Positions 45,821 through 55,215 of a stretch of DNA of 64,000 nucleotides are shown here, piece after piece. The DNA is taken from NCBI GenBank assembly GCA_020832405.1, contig JAFIET010000009.1, forward strand, positions 1-64,000, given 5' to 3'. Position numbers and translations under genes: made by a program. Each line of letters opens with the position of its first letter. The stretch's first letter is position 1. Source of the stretch: Balneolales bacterium (GTDB lineage: Bacteria; Bacteroidota; Rhodothermia; Balneolales; Cyclonatronaceae). The notes beneath the pieces are model-generated. The model saw only the letters and a program-made list of their open reading frames with translations, was not told the DNA's origin and searched no databases.

Positions 45821-47413
45821 TTAGAGCGATAAGGATGTAAGATACTCGACGCCGTCAATGGCGGCAATATCTTCGAGCGTTTGTTTATCTGCAGGTTTGT
45901 CAATTGCGATGGCTGTTACAGCGCGCATGTTAGCGGGATTTCTGCCAAGGCTCAGGGAGGCGATATTGATGTCTTCCTGTGCAAGTTTTGAACTAACCGC
46001 AGCAAGCATACCCGGCTTATCCACGTTTTTATAAATAATCAGGTTGCCGTGCAGCTGAACTTCGATCTGCAGGCTGTTAATGCCCACGACCCGGAAATCC
46101 GTATCTCCAAACACAGCACCTGATACGCGGCTGAAGGCTTCTGCTCCGCCAATATGCACCGTCATCAGTTCTGAGAAGGTACCTGACGAGCTCTCTTTTA
46201 TTTCGCGAATCCTGATCCCCTTGCCGTCTGCCAGATAACGGGCGTTAATGAGGTTTACAGGTGCTTCATCAATTTGGTGAAGGTAGCCGGCCAGAAAAGC
46301 ATCTGTGAGTACTTCAGCATGGCTGCCGCACTTTCCGGTGTACTCTATGGTAAGCTCTTTCACATTCCAGCCTGCAAGCTGAATGCAGAAGCGGCCCATC
46401 TGCTCAGCGAGTTTAAGGTAAGGCTGAAGTTCAGCATTCGTAGATAATGCGATTGACTTTCCGTTGATGCTGCCTTTAAAGTCTTTAAGCTCCAGCGCAT
46501 CAGCCAGCTGATGTGCGATCTGTACCGCAACTTTCTCCTGTGCTTCCTCAGTTGAAGCCCCAAGGTGAGGCGTACAAACCACATGAGGGTGCTCGAGCAG
46601 GGCGCGCATATCTTCTGTTGGCGGTTCGCTGCTGTACACATCAAGCGCAAGTTCTGAAACAGTGCCGTCATTTAGCATGTCAAGCAGGTCAGCTTCATTA
46701 AAAATACCGCCGCGCGCGCAGTTAACCAGCTTCACACCTTTCTTGAGTTTTGATGACTGCTCTTTCGATATAAGATTGCGTGTTTTTTCGGTAAGCGGAG
46801 TATGCACCGTAATAATGTCTGAGCTTGCAAACAACTCATCCATATCAACGAGTTTGATTCCCAGCTCACGCGCGCGCTCGTTGGTCATGTAAGGGTCGAA
46901 ACCAACTACGTGCATCCCAAAGGATAGCATGCGCTGTGCTACACCGGAACCGATCTTGCCCAGCCCTACTACACCCAGCGTTTTTCCGTGCACTTCTGTG
47001 CCAAGGTATTTCTTGCGGTCCCAGCGGCCGGCCTTTAACGATGCTACCGCATTCGGGATGTTGCGCACCAGTGACAAAATCAGGCCGCAGGTGTGTTCAG
47101 CTGTTGAAATCGTATTGCCGTCAGGGGTATTCATCACCAGTACGCCCCGACGGGTAGCAGCATCGATATCAATATTATCAACACCTACACCGGCCCGGCC
47201 AACTACTTTAAGGTTCGGTGCTTTGGCGAGGAGGGCTTCGTCAACCTGTGTGGCACTGCGAACTACAATGCCGACGGCATCTTTAATGTGGGTTTCAAGT
47301 TCTTCAGGGGTGAGTTTTGCATAAAGCTCACCCTTAATTCCGCGTTCCGCCAGAATTTCAGCGCTTACGGGGTCAATATTATCGAGTAATAGTACTTTCA
47401 GTTTTTCACTCAT
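45821..47413 (-). CDS. serA: D-3-phosphoglycerate dehydrogenase
   Basis: 530 residues, the long form: catalytic and NAD domains (GVGVDNIDIDAATRRGVLVMN, VVGLGKIGSGVAQRM, VVCTPHLGASTEEAQEKVA with the catalytic histidine), then an intervening ASB domain and a C-terminal ACT domain (NVDKPGMLAAVSSKLAQEDI) expected to bind serine. First step of serine synthesis. It lies 103 bases after engB on the same strand. Confidence 0.96.
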   Translation of the reverse strand: MSEKLKVLLLDNIDPVSAEILAERGIKGELYAKLTPEELETHIKDAVGIVVRSATQVDEALLAKAPNLKVVGRAGVGVDNIDIDAATRRGVLVMNTPDGNTISTAEHTCGLILSLVRNIPNAVASLKAGRWDRKKYLGTEVHGKTLGVVGLGKIGSGVAQRMLSFGMHVVGFDPYMTNERARELGIKLVDMDELFASSDIITVHTPLTEKTRNLISKEQSSKLKKGVKLVNCARGGIFNEADLLDMLNDGTVSELALDVYSSEPPTEDMRALLEHPHVVCTPHLGASTEEAQEKVAVQIAHQLADALELKDFKGSINGKSIALSTNAELQPYLKLAEQMGRFCIQLAGWNVKELTIEYTGKCGSHAEVLTDAFLAGYLHQIDEAPVNLINARYLADGKGIRIREIKESSSGTFSELMTVHIGGAEAFSRVSGAVFGDTDFRVVGINSLQIEVQLHGNLIIYKNVDKPGMLAAVSSKLAQEDINIASLSLGRNPANMRAVTAIAIDKPADKQTLEDIAAIDGVEYLTSLSL

Positions 47414-47516
47414 AGCTTGGCTTGTTGGTGTAATGATTTATCTTCCGGCTGTCGCTGCGCCGGTTTTGGTTAAAAATAATTCAGAAAGCTGTGCGCACGG
47501 CAATCAGTGAGAAGGG

Positions 47517-48167
47517 CTAACCGGCTTCAGATTCATCCATGAAATCCGCAAACAGCGTTTCGAGTTCATTCAGACCATCTTTTTTTTCGGCTGAAATGCT
47601 CACAACGGGTACTTCAATGTTGATTTCCTGATGCAGCCGGTACAGCGCGGCCAGCGCTTCCTGTGCCTGTGTCTTGCCGATTTTGTCCTTTTTATTAAAG
47701 ACATTTGCAAACGGGATGCCGTTATCGGCCAGCCAGTACATAAATTCCAGATCGGAATCGTGCGGCTTGTGCCTGATATCAAGGATGATGAGCACCAGCC
47801 GCAGCTCTTCACGCTTAACCAGGTATTCGGTCATGGCCTTGCTCCATCGGGTCTGCTCTTTCTTGGAAACCTTGGCATAACCGTAACCGGGCAGATCCAC
47901 AAGGTACCAGCTGTTGTTCATCCGGAAATAATTCATTTCACGGGTTTTGCCGGGCACGTTACTCGTTTTGGCCAGTTTGTTTTGGTTGGTGAGCGCGTTA
48001 ACGATGGATGATTTCCCCACATTAGAACGACCGGCAAGGCAAAACTCCGGCAGCTTGTCGTCGGGACAAAAGCTGATTTTCGGTGCAGAAAGCACGAATT
48101 CAGCCTGTTTGATGAAGGGTGTTTTTCCCGTTTGCTCTGCTGGCGTGTCTTTGCTGAATTGACTCAT
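47517..48167 (-). CDS. engB: Ribosome-biogenesis GTPase, EngB/YsxC family
   Basis: 216 residues. G1 GRSNVGKSSIVNAL, G2 region GKTREMNYFRMN, G3 DLPGYGYAKVSKKEQTRW and G4 NVFNKKDKIG are visible. It is needed for 50S subunit assembly. It starts 21 bases after purF. Confidence 0.95.
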   Translation of the reverse strand: MSQFSKDTPAEQTGKTPFIKQAEFVLSAPKISFCPDDKLPEFCLAGRSNVGKSSIVNALTNQNKLAKTSNVPGKTREMNYFRMNNSWYLVDLPGYGYAKVSKKEQTRWSKAMTEYLVKREELRLVLIILDIRHKPHDSDLEFMYWLADNGIPFANVFNKKDKIGKTQAQEALAALYRLHQEINIEVPVVSISAEKKDGLNELETLFADFMDESEAG

Positions 48168-48188
48168 AGTGGTTTTTGGGAGCGGTTT

Positions 48189-49688
48189 CTAAACCAGCTC
48201 GTTGGCTTCTTTCCCCATTTGGGTTTCTACCGGAACCGGGTACCGGCCGGTAAAACAGGCGCTGCAATAATTGAGGTTGCCTTCGTTTGCTTCCTTAACG
48301 GCTTCAATGAGGCCTTTCGGGGATAGATAATGGAGGCTGTCAACACCGAGTTCTGCTGCAATCCGGTCGATGTTCCGGTCAAATTTGTTGGCAATCAGTT
48401 CTTCCGGACTCGGAAAATCCATCCCGTAAAAACAAGGCTCAATGATGGGCGGTGAGCTCACAAGAAAGTGAATTTCCTTCGGGTTGCACTTCCGGATCAT
48501 ATCGATCAGCATGCGGCTTGTAGTGCCCCTTACGATGGAATCATCCACAATCAATACGATGCGGTCTTCAATCACACCACGGACAGGGTTGAATTTTGTA
48601 CGGACCTTGAACTGACGTGATTCCTGTCCCGGCGCAATAAAGGTACGGCCTACATAGTGGTTGCGGATCAGGCCAATTTCGAATTTGCAGTCATATCCGA
48701 GTTTGCGGCTTTCACCCGCGTAGCCGAGGGCGGCAGTGTTGCTGCTGTCGGGTACAGATATTACGATGGGCTTTTTGTCGGAAGTTGACTTCACGATATC
48801 AGGAATGCGGTGCTCGCGGGCCAGGTGCTTGCCGATCTGCCGCCTCACCTTATCCACGTTTTCGCCGAAGATCCGGCTGTCGGGCCGGGAAAAATAAACG
48901 TACTCAAAAACACAGCCGGCTGTATCGGTGCCGGGTTTCCGTGGTAAGGTATAGGAGGCCGGCTCACCCGAGGAAATCGCGTTGTCGTCGATTACGAGCA
49001 CTTCACCGGGTTCAATGTCCCGGATGTATTCGGCCCCGATAATATCAAAAGCACAGGTTTCGCTTGCTACCACAAAGCTGTCGCCAAGCCTGCCGAGGGC
49101 CAGCGGACGAAACCCGTTGGGGTCGCGAACGGCGATCAGGGCGTCATCGGTCTGAATTACAAGGCAGTAAGCGCCTTCAATCTGCCGGAGGGCATCCATG
49201 ATCTGCTCGAACTGACCGGTTTTGAGGCTGTGCGAAATCAGATGCAGAATCAGCTCGGTATCGGAAGTGCTTTGGAAAAGTATCCCTTCATTTATGAAGC
49301 GCTGCCGCAGGGATGGCGCATTGGTGAGGTTACCGTTATGCGCAAGTGCCAGGTTACCTTTTCGGTAATGCACCCTAAATGGCTGAATATTCGCCGGATT
49401 ATTGGATGAACCCGACGTGGAGTAGCGGTTATGCCCTATCGCCTTACACCCTTTGAGTTTATCTGTGAAGATGCGTTTGTCTTCAAACACATTTAGTACC
49501 AGGCCGAAATCTTTGTGCATCGGCATGATGTTTTGCCCGCGGGCTTCATCAAATACAGAGCTGACAATTCCTGCTGATTCCTGCCCTCTGTGCTGAAGCG
49601 CATGCAGGCCGTAGTAGGCCATTACAGCGGCTTCCGGATGGTTATAAATACCGAAAATTCCGCAGTAATCGTGTGGTTTATCCGACAT
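48189..49688 (-). CDS. purF: Amidophosphoribosyltransferase
   Basis: The start at 49688 gives MSDKPHDYCGIFGIYNH; the mature enzyme should begin at Cys9, the glutaminase nucleophile, after removal of the short propeptide. The ORF is open 11 codons further but that would lengthen the propeptide. PRPP site VLIVDDSIVRGTTSRM. Cysteines in CVFEYVYF, EPCFYGMDF and YCSACFTG match the four ligands of the [4Fe-4S] cluster in B. subtilis-type enzymes, so it is probably oxygen-sensitive. First committed step of purine synthesis. Confidence 0.96.
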   Translation of the reverse strand: MSDKPHDYCGIFGIYNHPEAAVMAYYGLHALQHRGQESAGIVSSVFDEARGQNIMPMHKDFGLVLNVFEDKRIFTDKLKGCKAIGHNRYSTSGSSNNPANIQPFRVHYRKGNLALAHNGNLTNAPSLRQRFINEGILFQSTSDTELILHLISHSLKTGQFEQIMDALRQIEGAYCLVIQTDDALIAVRDPNGFRPLALGRLGDSFVVASETCAFDIIGAEYIRDIEPGEVLVIDDNAISSGEPASYTLPRKPGTDTAGCVFEYVYFSRPDSRIFGENVDKVRRQIGKHLAREHRIPDIVKSTSDKKPIVISVPDSSNTAALGYAGESRKLGYDCKFEIGLIRNHYVGRTFIAPGQESRQFKVRTKFNPVRGVIEDRIVLIVDDSIVRGTTSRMLIDMIRKCNPKEIHFLVSSPPIIEPCFYGMDFPSPEELIANKFDRNIDRIAAELGVDSLHYLSPKGLIEAVKEANEGNLNYCSACFTGRYPVPVETQMGKEANELV

Positions 49689-49780
49689 ATCAGCTTGTTG
49701 GGTTCGGGATGAAAGTTGCAAGCCTTAAATATACGGATAATAGAAACGCCATTCTTTTTGAAGTCAGGGATTTGAAGGCA

Positions 49781-49820
49781 AAAAAAAAGCGAACCTGCTT
49801 TAGTGCAGATTCGCTTTTGT
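49781..49820 (-). terminator. Terminator downstream of tRNA-Gly
   Basis: Stem AAGCGAA with TTCGCTT plus an inner CTGC/GCAG, followed on the minus strand by a run of eight T. It lies directly behind the tRNA gene. Confidence 0.85.
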
Positions 49821-49823
49821 ATG

Positions 49824-49896
49824 AGCGAGAAACGGGACTCGAACCCGCGACCCCAACCTTGGCAAGGTTGTGCTCTACCAGCTGAGCTATTCTCGC
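49824..49896 (-). tRNA. tRNA-Gly (anticodon GCC)
   Basis: 73-nt cloverleaf on the minus strand: acceptor stem GCGAGAA/TTCTCGC with discriminator T, D-arm GCTCAGCTGGTAGAGC, anticodon arm CAACCTTGCCAAGGTTG with loop TTGCCAA, and T-arm CGCGGGTTCGAGTCCCG. CCA is not encoded. Confidence 0.96.
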
Positions 49897-50352
49897 TTAC
49901 TTTTTGATAGGCTTAAATATAAGCACCTTTCAGCCCTCTGCGCAATATCTTTTCCGATTTTTTTTGAATGAGGCCAAATCGCTTCTTCCGGATTCCTAAA
50001 ATCCTGATTTTAAGAAAGTTGAAATAGTTCAGAAAAGAGACAGACTGATTGCTAATCCGGTTTGTACCAGATGGATTTCTATAGCACAGCCGGGAAAATG
50101 AGCGGCTGCGGTGTTTCTGAAATGTAAACCAAAAGCCCAAAATCCCTGGAGCGCCGACAAACACACAGTTTGAGAGAGATATGAACTTACACTTGATTCA
50201 GAATGCATCAGCCTGTAAAGCAATCTAAAAAAAATCGCATCTGAGTATGATAAACAGTACCTTGAAAAGATGCCTAATTAAAATATAAGGCTATAATAAA
50301 TAGTAACATACTGGTTTAGCGGTACTTTCAATTTGATAATGAGCGCGCTGAT
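49897..50352. other. 456-bp intergenic region between tRNA-Gly and argB
   Basis: AT-rich; no credible gene and no clear hairpin. It should contain the tRNA promoter on the minus strand and the argB promoter on the plus strand. I do not find a GTACA-N7-TGTAC copy here. Confidence 0.5.
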
Positions 50353-51174
50353 ATGAATATTTACGTCATAAAATATGGCGGCAATGCTATGACTGATGCC
50401 GGAATACGAGAAGAATTACTTTCCGAAGTGGCACGCCTTCATAATAAAGGTGAAAAGATGGTGCTTGTACACGGCGGCGGACCTGAAATCAAGAAGCTGC
50501 TCAGCCTGGGAAAGGTGGAGAGTGAGTTCATTGGCGGCCATCGAAAAACGACCGCTGAAGCCATGTACTACGTGCAGCTTGCCCTGCGAGGCGAAGTTAA
50601 CGGCAGCCTTGTAAGCCTGCTCAACAACCAAGGAGTGCGTGCGGTCGGCCTGTCTGCGAAAGACGGCCGCATGGCCGAAGTGAAGCGTCGTTACCACCTT
50701 GCTGCCTCTGCCGACGGCTCCCGCACCGAAACCGATTTGGGGCAGGTTGGCGACATCATCCGATTCGATCCCACTCTTGTACAGGCCCTGCTTGGGGCAA
50801 ATTATCTTCCGGTACTTTCTCCTGTTGCGCAGGGGGATGACGGCCTCGACTACAACATCAATGCCGATGCCATGGCCGGCGCGGTTGCTGCAGCACTTAA
50901 AGCCAAAGCGTACATCAGCCTGACCGATGTGGACGGTCTGTATGAAAACTGGCCCGATCCGGCATCCCGCATCGACGCTATTTCCTTAGGGGAACTGAAG
51001 AAATTTTGCGCAACCAAAGCGAGCGGCGGCATGCTGCCCAAGCTCGAATCTGTTATATTTGCACTGGAAAACGGTGCCGGTGAAGCCCACATCATCAACG
51101 GTACCAAACCCGCTCAGTTTGCCGCCCGGCTGCAGGGCGGGGCTGCTTCCGGCACACGCATCACCCTAACCTGA
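50353..51174 (+). CDS. argB: Acetylglutamate kinase
   Basis: 273 residues of the amino-acid kinase fold. VIKYGGNAM and LVHGGGPEIKKLL form the nucleotide and acyl-glutamate site; NINADAMAGAVAAAL and LTDVDGLY follow. It phosphorylates N-acetylglutamate, step 2 of arginine synthesis. First of four arg genes on this strand; no long N-terminal helix of the arginine-inhibited hexameric type is seen. Confidence 0.95.
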   Translation: MNIYVIKYGGNAMTDAGIREELLSEVARLHNKGEKMVLVHGGGPEIKKLLSLGKVESEFIGGHRKTTAEAMYYVQLALRGEVNGSLVSLLNNQGVRAVGLSAKDGRMAEVKRRYHLAASADGSRTETDLGQVGDIIRFDPTLVQALLGANYLPVLSPVAQGDDGLDYNINADAMAGAVAAALKAKAYISLTDVDGLYENWPDPASRIDAISLGELKKFCATKASGGMLPKLESVIFALENGAGEAHIINGTKPAQFAARLQGGAASGTRITLT

Positions 51175-51183
51175 TTTTAATTT

Positions 51184-52404
51184 ATGTCTGCAAAATCACA
51201 TCACGCGATTGATAACGAAGTTCACTTCAAAACCTACAAACGGTATCCGGTAACCCTGGTGAAGGGAGAAGGCTCCCGCGTTTGGGATACCGAAAACAAA
51301 TCCTACATTGATGCCCTCGCCGGAATTGCGGTTAATAATGTGGGTCATTGTCACCCCGCCGTAGTTGAAGCCATTCAGCTGCAGGCCGCGCAGCTGATTC
51401 ATACCTCAAATTTCTTTACAACCCCGCAACAGGTAAAGCTTGCTGAAAAGCTGGTGGGGCTGAGCAATCACGACCGCGTCTTTTTCTGCAACAGCGGTAC
51501 TGAAGCCATCGAAGGCGCCCTCAAACTGGCCAAACGGTACGCCAATAAAATGGGCAAAAAGGGCGACATCATTTCCTTTAATGGGGCTTTTCACGGCCGT
51601 ACGCTTGGCGCCCTTGCGATGGGTCAGCCCAAGTATCAGCAGGGATTCGAGCCCATGCTGCCGGGTTTCACCCAAATTCCGTTCAACGATATTTCGGCGG
51701 CTGAAGCTGTGATTAACGACGAAACCGTGGCTGTATTTATTGAACCCATTCAGGGGGAAGGCGGTATTCATGTCGCAAACAAGGAGTTCATCAATAAGCT
51801 GAGCGCCCTTTGCTACGAGTATAAGGTGCTGCTCATTTTTGATGAAATTCAGTGCGGCATCGGGCGGACCGGTAAGTTTTTTGCGTACGAGCATTACGGC
51901 ATCGTGCCCGATGTGGTCTGCATGGCCAAAGGCCTCGGCGGCGGATTTCCGATTGGTGCATTTATCGCAACCGAAGAGGCTGCCAACGTAATCGAGTACG
52001 GCAAGCACGGCACTACTTTTGGCGGTAACCCGCTGGCCTGTAGTGCTGGTCTCGCAACGATCGATGCCATTTTTGATGAGCACATGCTCAGAATGGCACA
52101 TGAAAACGGCCAATGGCTGCGGGAGCGCATCCGCATGGAAATGCCCGGCGAGCCGGGCATCAGCGAGGTGCGCGGGCTTGGACTCATGACCGGCGTGCAG
52201 CTCAGCTTTGAGGGCGCCGGCGTTGCGCTTCGCATGCTCGAAAAAGGCGTGATCGCCAACGTTACGGCCACCAACGTGGTGCGCCTCGTACCGGCACTCA
52301 ACATCAGCCGGGACGAACTTGATACCGTAGTAGATGTGATGGTGGAGTCCATTGCCGAAGAGCGCAGGGTGCAGGCTGAGAAAGCTGTGGCAGAGCAAAG
52401 CTGA
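51184..52404 (+). CDS. argD: Acetylornithine aminotransferase
   Basis: 406 residues, class III PLP aminotransferase. FCNSGTEAIEGALKLAK, IEPIQGEGGIHV, LIFDEIQCGIGRTGKFFAYEHY and the PLP lysine in VCMAKGLGGGFPIGA are present. It converts N-acetylglutamate semialdehyde to N-acetylornithine. It lies 9 bases after argB. Confidence 0.95.
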   Translation: MSAKSHHAIDNEVHFKTYKRYPVTLVKGEGSRVWDTENKSYIDALAGIAVNNVGHCHPAVVEAIQLQAAQLIHTSNFFTTPQQVKLAEKLVGLSNHDRVFFCNSGTEAIEGALKLAKRYANKMGKKGDIISFNGAFHGRTLGALAMGQPKYQQGFEPMLPGFTQIPFNDISAAEAVINDETVAVFIEPIQGEGGIHVANKEFINKLSALCYEYKVLLIFDEIQCGIGRTGKFFAYEHYGIVPDVVCMAKGLGGGFPIGAFIATEEAANVIEYGKHGTTFGGNPLACSAGLATIDAIFDEHMLRMAHENGQWLRERIRMEMPGEPGISEVRGLGLMTGVQLSFEGAGVALRMLEKGVIANVTATNVVRLVPALNISRDELDTVVDVMVESIAEERRVQAEKAVAEQS

Positions 52405-52467
52405 GCTTCGGCTCATACCCGAAACCCGGCTCAGGCCACAGAACCCATCACCCTACACCCCAACCCC

Positions 52468-53511
52468 ATGAGCACCAAAAAAATTAAAGTCGCCATTGCC
52501 GGCGCTACCGGCTACACCGGCGCTGAACTCGTGCGGCTGCTGCTTGAGCACCCGAATGCAGAGCTGGTAGCCGTAACTTCAGAGCGAAATGCCGGCGCCT
52601 GGCTGCACGACATTCATCCGCAGCTGGCCGGCCTCACCGCCATTCAGCTCAAGCCGCTGGATGACATCAACCTTGCCGAACTCGAAACCCTTTTCCTGGC
52701 CCTGCCGCACAGGGTATCGATGACCTTTATGCAAAAACACCATCCGCTGCCGTGCAAGGTGGTGGATCTCTCGGGCGACTTCCGCCTTTCCGACGTTTCG
52801 GTGTACGAGCAGTGGTACGATACCAAACACGTGATTCCGTCACTGGTGAAAGACGCAGCCTATGGCCTGCCCGAGCTTTTTCGGGAGCAAATCCGCAGTG
52901 CCCGCCTGATCGCCAACCCCGGCTGTTACCCCACCTCCGCCATTCTGCCGCTGGCCCCGCTGGTGAAGGAAGGCCTCATCGATGCCCGTTCTGTCGTGAT
53001 TGATGCGAAGTCCGGCATTACCGGAGCCGGCGTAAGCCCCAAAGACAACACCCATTTCCCGCACGCCTACGACAATTTCAGTGCCTACGGCATTGGTACA
53101 CACCGGCATACCCCGGAAATCGAACACAGCGTCGGAGCCTTCGCCGGCAGCGAAGTACGGGCGCAGTTCACCCCCCACCTTTTGCCGGTCAACCGCGGCA
53201 TCCTTACCGCGACCTACAGCACCGCGGTGAAGCCGGTTGATGCCGCAACCCTGAGCGAAGTGTACGAAAAAGCCTACGGAGGCGAATATTTTATCCGCAT
53301 GAGGCCGCAATCGCCGCAGTTACGCTTTGTTCGGGCCTCGAATTTTTGTGATATTTACGCAAGCTATGATGCCCGCACGAACCGCATTATTACCATCAGT
53401 GCGATTGATAACCTGATGAAAGGTGCCGCCGGGCAGGCCGTGCAGAATATGAATTTAATCAACGATTTGGAGGAGACAGCCGGCCTCACGGGCAGTCCGG
53501 TTTGTCCCTGA
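52468..53511 (+). CDS. argC: N-acetyl-gamma-glutamyl-phosphate reductase
   Basis: 347 residues. NADP fold VAIAGATGYTGAELVRLLLEHP; catalytic cysteine in LIANPGCYPTSAILPLAPL; GITGAGVSPKDN and HRHTPEIE in the second domain. It reduces the acyl phosphate made by ArgB. It lies 63 bases after argD. Confidence 0.95.
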   Translation: MSTKKIKVAIAGATGYTGAELVRLLLEHPNAELVAVTSERNAGAWLHDIHPQLAGLTAIQLKPLDDINLAELETLFLALPHRVSMTFMQKHHPLPCKVVDLSGDFRLSDVSVYEQWYDTKHVIPSLVKDAAYGLPELFREQIRSARLIANPGCYPTSAILPLAPLVKEGLIDARSVVIDAKSGITGAGVSPKDNTHFPHAYDNFSAYGIGTHRHTPEIEHSVGAFAGSEVRAQFTPHLLPVNRGILTATYSTAVKPVDAATLSEVYEKAYGGEYFIRMRPQSPQLRFVRASNFCDIYASYDARTNRIITISAIDNLMKGAAGQAVQNMNLINDLEETAGLTGSPVCP

Positions 53512-53520
53512 CCTACACCT

Positions 53521-54723
53521 ATGGAAAACATAACCAACGTTCGCGGCTTCCGATATTGGGGAGCGCACACCGGTGTAAAAAGCAAGCGCCGGGACCTCGG
53601 ACTCATCGTTTCGGATGAGCCTGCTTCAGCCGCCGCGGTTTTTACGCGGAATGTGGTTGTAGCCGAACCCATCAAAATTTGCCGCGAGCACATCAAAGGC
53701 GGGAAAATTCAGGCCATTGTAATCAACTCAGGCAACGCAAACGCCTGCACGGGTCAGCAGGGGTATCTCGGGGCACAGGCTATGGTAGCTGCGGTATCCG
53801 AAGAGCTGCGGATCCCCAGAGAGCAGATTCTGGTTGCCTCAACCGGGGTAATCGGGCGCGAGCTTCCCACCGAAAAAATTGTGGCAGGAATCCGTGAAAA
53901 TGCCGGAAAATTAACCAGCCGCAAAGTCGCCGGGTCGCTGCTTGCGAGCGCCATCCTCACGACCGATACCTTCCCCAAGGAAGGCTTCGTGAGTTTTTAC
54001 CTGGGTGAAACGCAGATCAACATGGGCGCTGTAGCCAAAGGCTCCGGCATGATTCATCCCAACATGGGCACCATGCTCGGCTTCATCATGTGCGATGCCG
54101 CCATAAAACCCGCCCTGCTTCAGGAAATGCTGGCCGAAGTGGTGGATGACACCTTCAACATGATTACGGTGGATGGCGATACCTCGACCAACGATATGGT
54201 CGCGATTCTTTCCAACGGTGCCGCCGGAAATCCTGAAATCACCGAAAAAGGACCGGATTACGACCTCTTCAAAAGCAAACTGCACGAACTTTGCGAACAC
54301 CTCGCCCGAATGATTGTCTCCGACGGCGAAGGGGCCTCCAAACTGATCGAATACCGGGTGAAGGGGCTACCGGAGCGGGAGCAGGCCCGGCAAATTATCC
54401 GCACGGTTTCCGATTCTGCCCTGGTGAAAACCGCGATGTTTGGCCGCGACCCCAACTGGGGCCGCATTGTCGCCGCCGCGGGACGCGCAGGCGTTAACTT
54501 CGACCCCGATAAAACCGACCTGTACATCAGTTCCGATGTGGAAATGAAAATCCTGGAAGGCGGTCAGCCGCTTCGGGTAAATCTCAGCGAACTCAAGCGC
54601 ATGATGCGCTCTACCGAACTGCGCATCACCCTCGATTTCAATCAGGGAGATGCCGAAGCCACCGGCTGGGGCTGCGACCTGAGCTACGAGTACGTGCGCA
54701 TCAACGCAGAGTACACAACTTAG
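53521..54723 (+). CDS. argJ: Glutamate N-acetyltransferase/ornithine acetyltransferase
   Basis: 400 residues. KGSGMIHPNMGTMLGFIMCDA contains the self-cleavage site before the catalytic threonine. It moves the acetyl group from acetylornithine back to glutamate, so this cell uses the cyclic arginine route and needs ArgA little or not at all. Last of the four arg genes; a 10-bp hairpin starts 15 bases after the stop. Confidence 0.95.
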   Translation: MENITNVRGFRYWGAHTGVKSKRRDLGLIVSDEPASAAAVFTRNVVVAEPIKICREHIKGGKIQAIVINSGNANACTGQQGYLGAQAMVAAVSEELRIPREQILVASTGVIGRELPTEKIVAGIRENAGKLTSRKVAGSLLASAILTTDTFPKEGFVSFYLGETQINMGAVAKGSGMIHPNMGTMLGFIMCDAAIKPALLQEMLAEVVDDTFNMITVDGDTSTNDMVAILSNGAAGNPEITEKGPDYDLFKSKLHELCEHLARMIVSDGEGASKLIEYRVKGLPEREQARQIIRTVSDSALVKTAMFGRDPNWGRIVAAAGRAGVNFDPDKTDLYISSDVEMKILEGGQPLRVNLSELKRMMRSTELRITLDFNQGDAEATGWGCDLSYEYVRINAEYTT

Positions 54724-54737
54724 GCTGCCCGTCACGA

Positions 54738-54764
54738 ATTCAGTACAACTCAGCTGTACTGAAT
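54738..54764. promoter_or_regulatory. Palindrome/hairpin after argJ with GTACA-N7-TGTAC core
   Basis: Perfect 10-bp arms (ATTCAGTACA and TGTACTGAAT) around the 7-base spacer ACTCAGC. No T tract follows, so it is not a standard terminator. Its 17-bp core, GTACAACTCAGCTGTAC (54743-54759), recurs with two changes at 55028-55044, which suggests a protein-binding site. Confidence 0.6.
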
Positions 54765-54878
54765 AAAGCAGAACTCCTCCCTTTGGGTTACGCGCTTAAT
54801 CCAACCGGGCAAGAACACACAAGTGTAACCTAACCGGCGGAACATACCTGAATCAGCATGCATTGCGCTTCAGCCTCC

Positions 54879-54979
54879 GTTTTTTTAGGGGGAAACTCCG
54901 TGAGCATCACGGTCTTTCGTGCCTGCTCCGACATCCCAAATCGGCGGAGCAGCCCCTGCTTTTTGGATGTCGGGCGCTA
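54879..54979 (+). repeat. Dispersed ~100-bp repeat, copy 2
   Basis: Second copy of the element at 6834-6933. It begins CG-T7-A-GGGGGAAACTCCGTG, has a perfect CCGTGA/TCACGG hairpin, a TGCTCC/GGAGCA stem around ATCCCAAATCGG, and outer ACATCC/GGATGT pairing. More of the fold is preserved than in copy 1. It is intergenic between argJ and the GntR gene. Confidence 0.7.
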
Positions 54980-55027
54980 CCGGGCTGAAGTCAATCAGGT
55001 ATCGTATTTCATGTTTAGCCTGTGTCT

Positions 55028-55063
55028 GTACAATTCAGGTGTACTTAAGGAGAAGTGTATAAT
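55028..55063 (+). promoter_or_regulatory. Candidate operator and promoter of the GntR gene
   Basis: Palindrome GTACAATTCAGGTGTAC (55028-55044) is followed 13 bases later by TATAAT (55058-55063), a good -10 box; the palindrome covers the -35 position. Transcription would begin near 55070, leaving a leader of about 145 bases before the GntR start. Placement of the palindrome over the -35 region fits repression, probably by the GntR protein itself. Confidence 0.5.
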
Positions 55064-55215
55064 CCACGGATAAGAAATATATTTCCTCAACCGGAAATAC
55101 TGCGTTTTTTCATGTCACTGTCTTGAAGTTGAGCAGTAATTCTTACTATAAATACACAAGCTCCTCACCCGAACCCTTGTGATGGGTTTGTTTCCTCTAA
55201 TACCACAACAGGCAG

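Noticed and set aside
51406-52416. 336-codon open frame opposite argD
   Set aside because: Antisense of argD with no recognisable domain.
54738-54764. Ordinary terminator for argJ
   Set aside because: The stem is perfect but no T tract follows on either strand, and its core recurs 285 bases downstream, which fits a binding site better.
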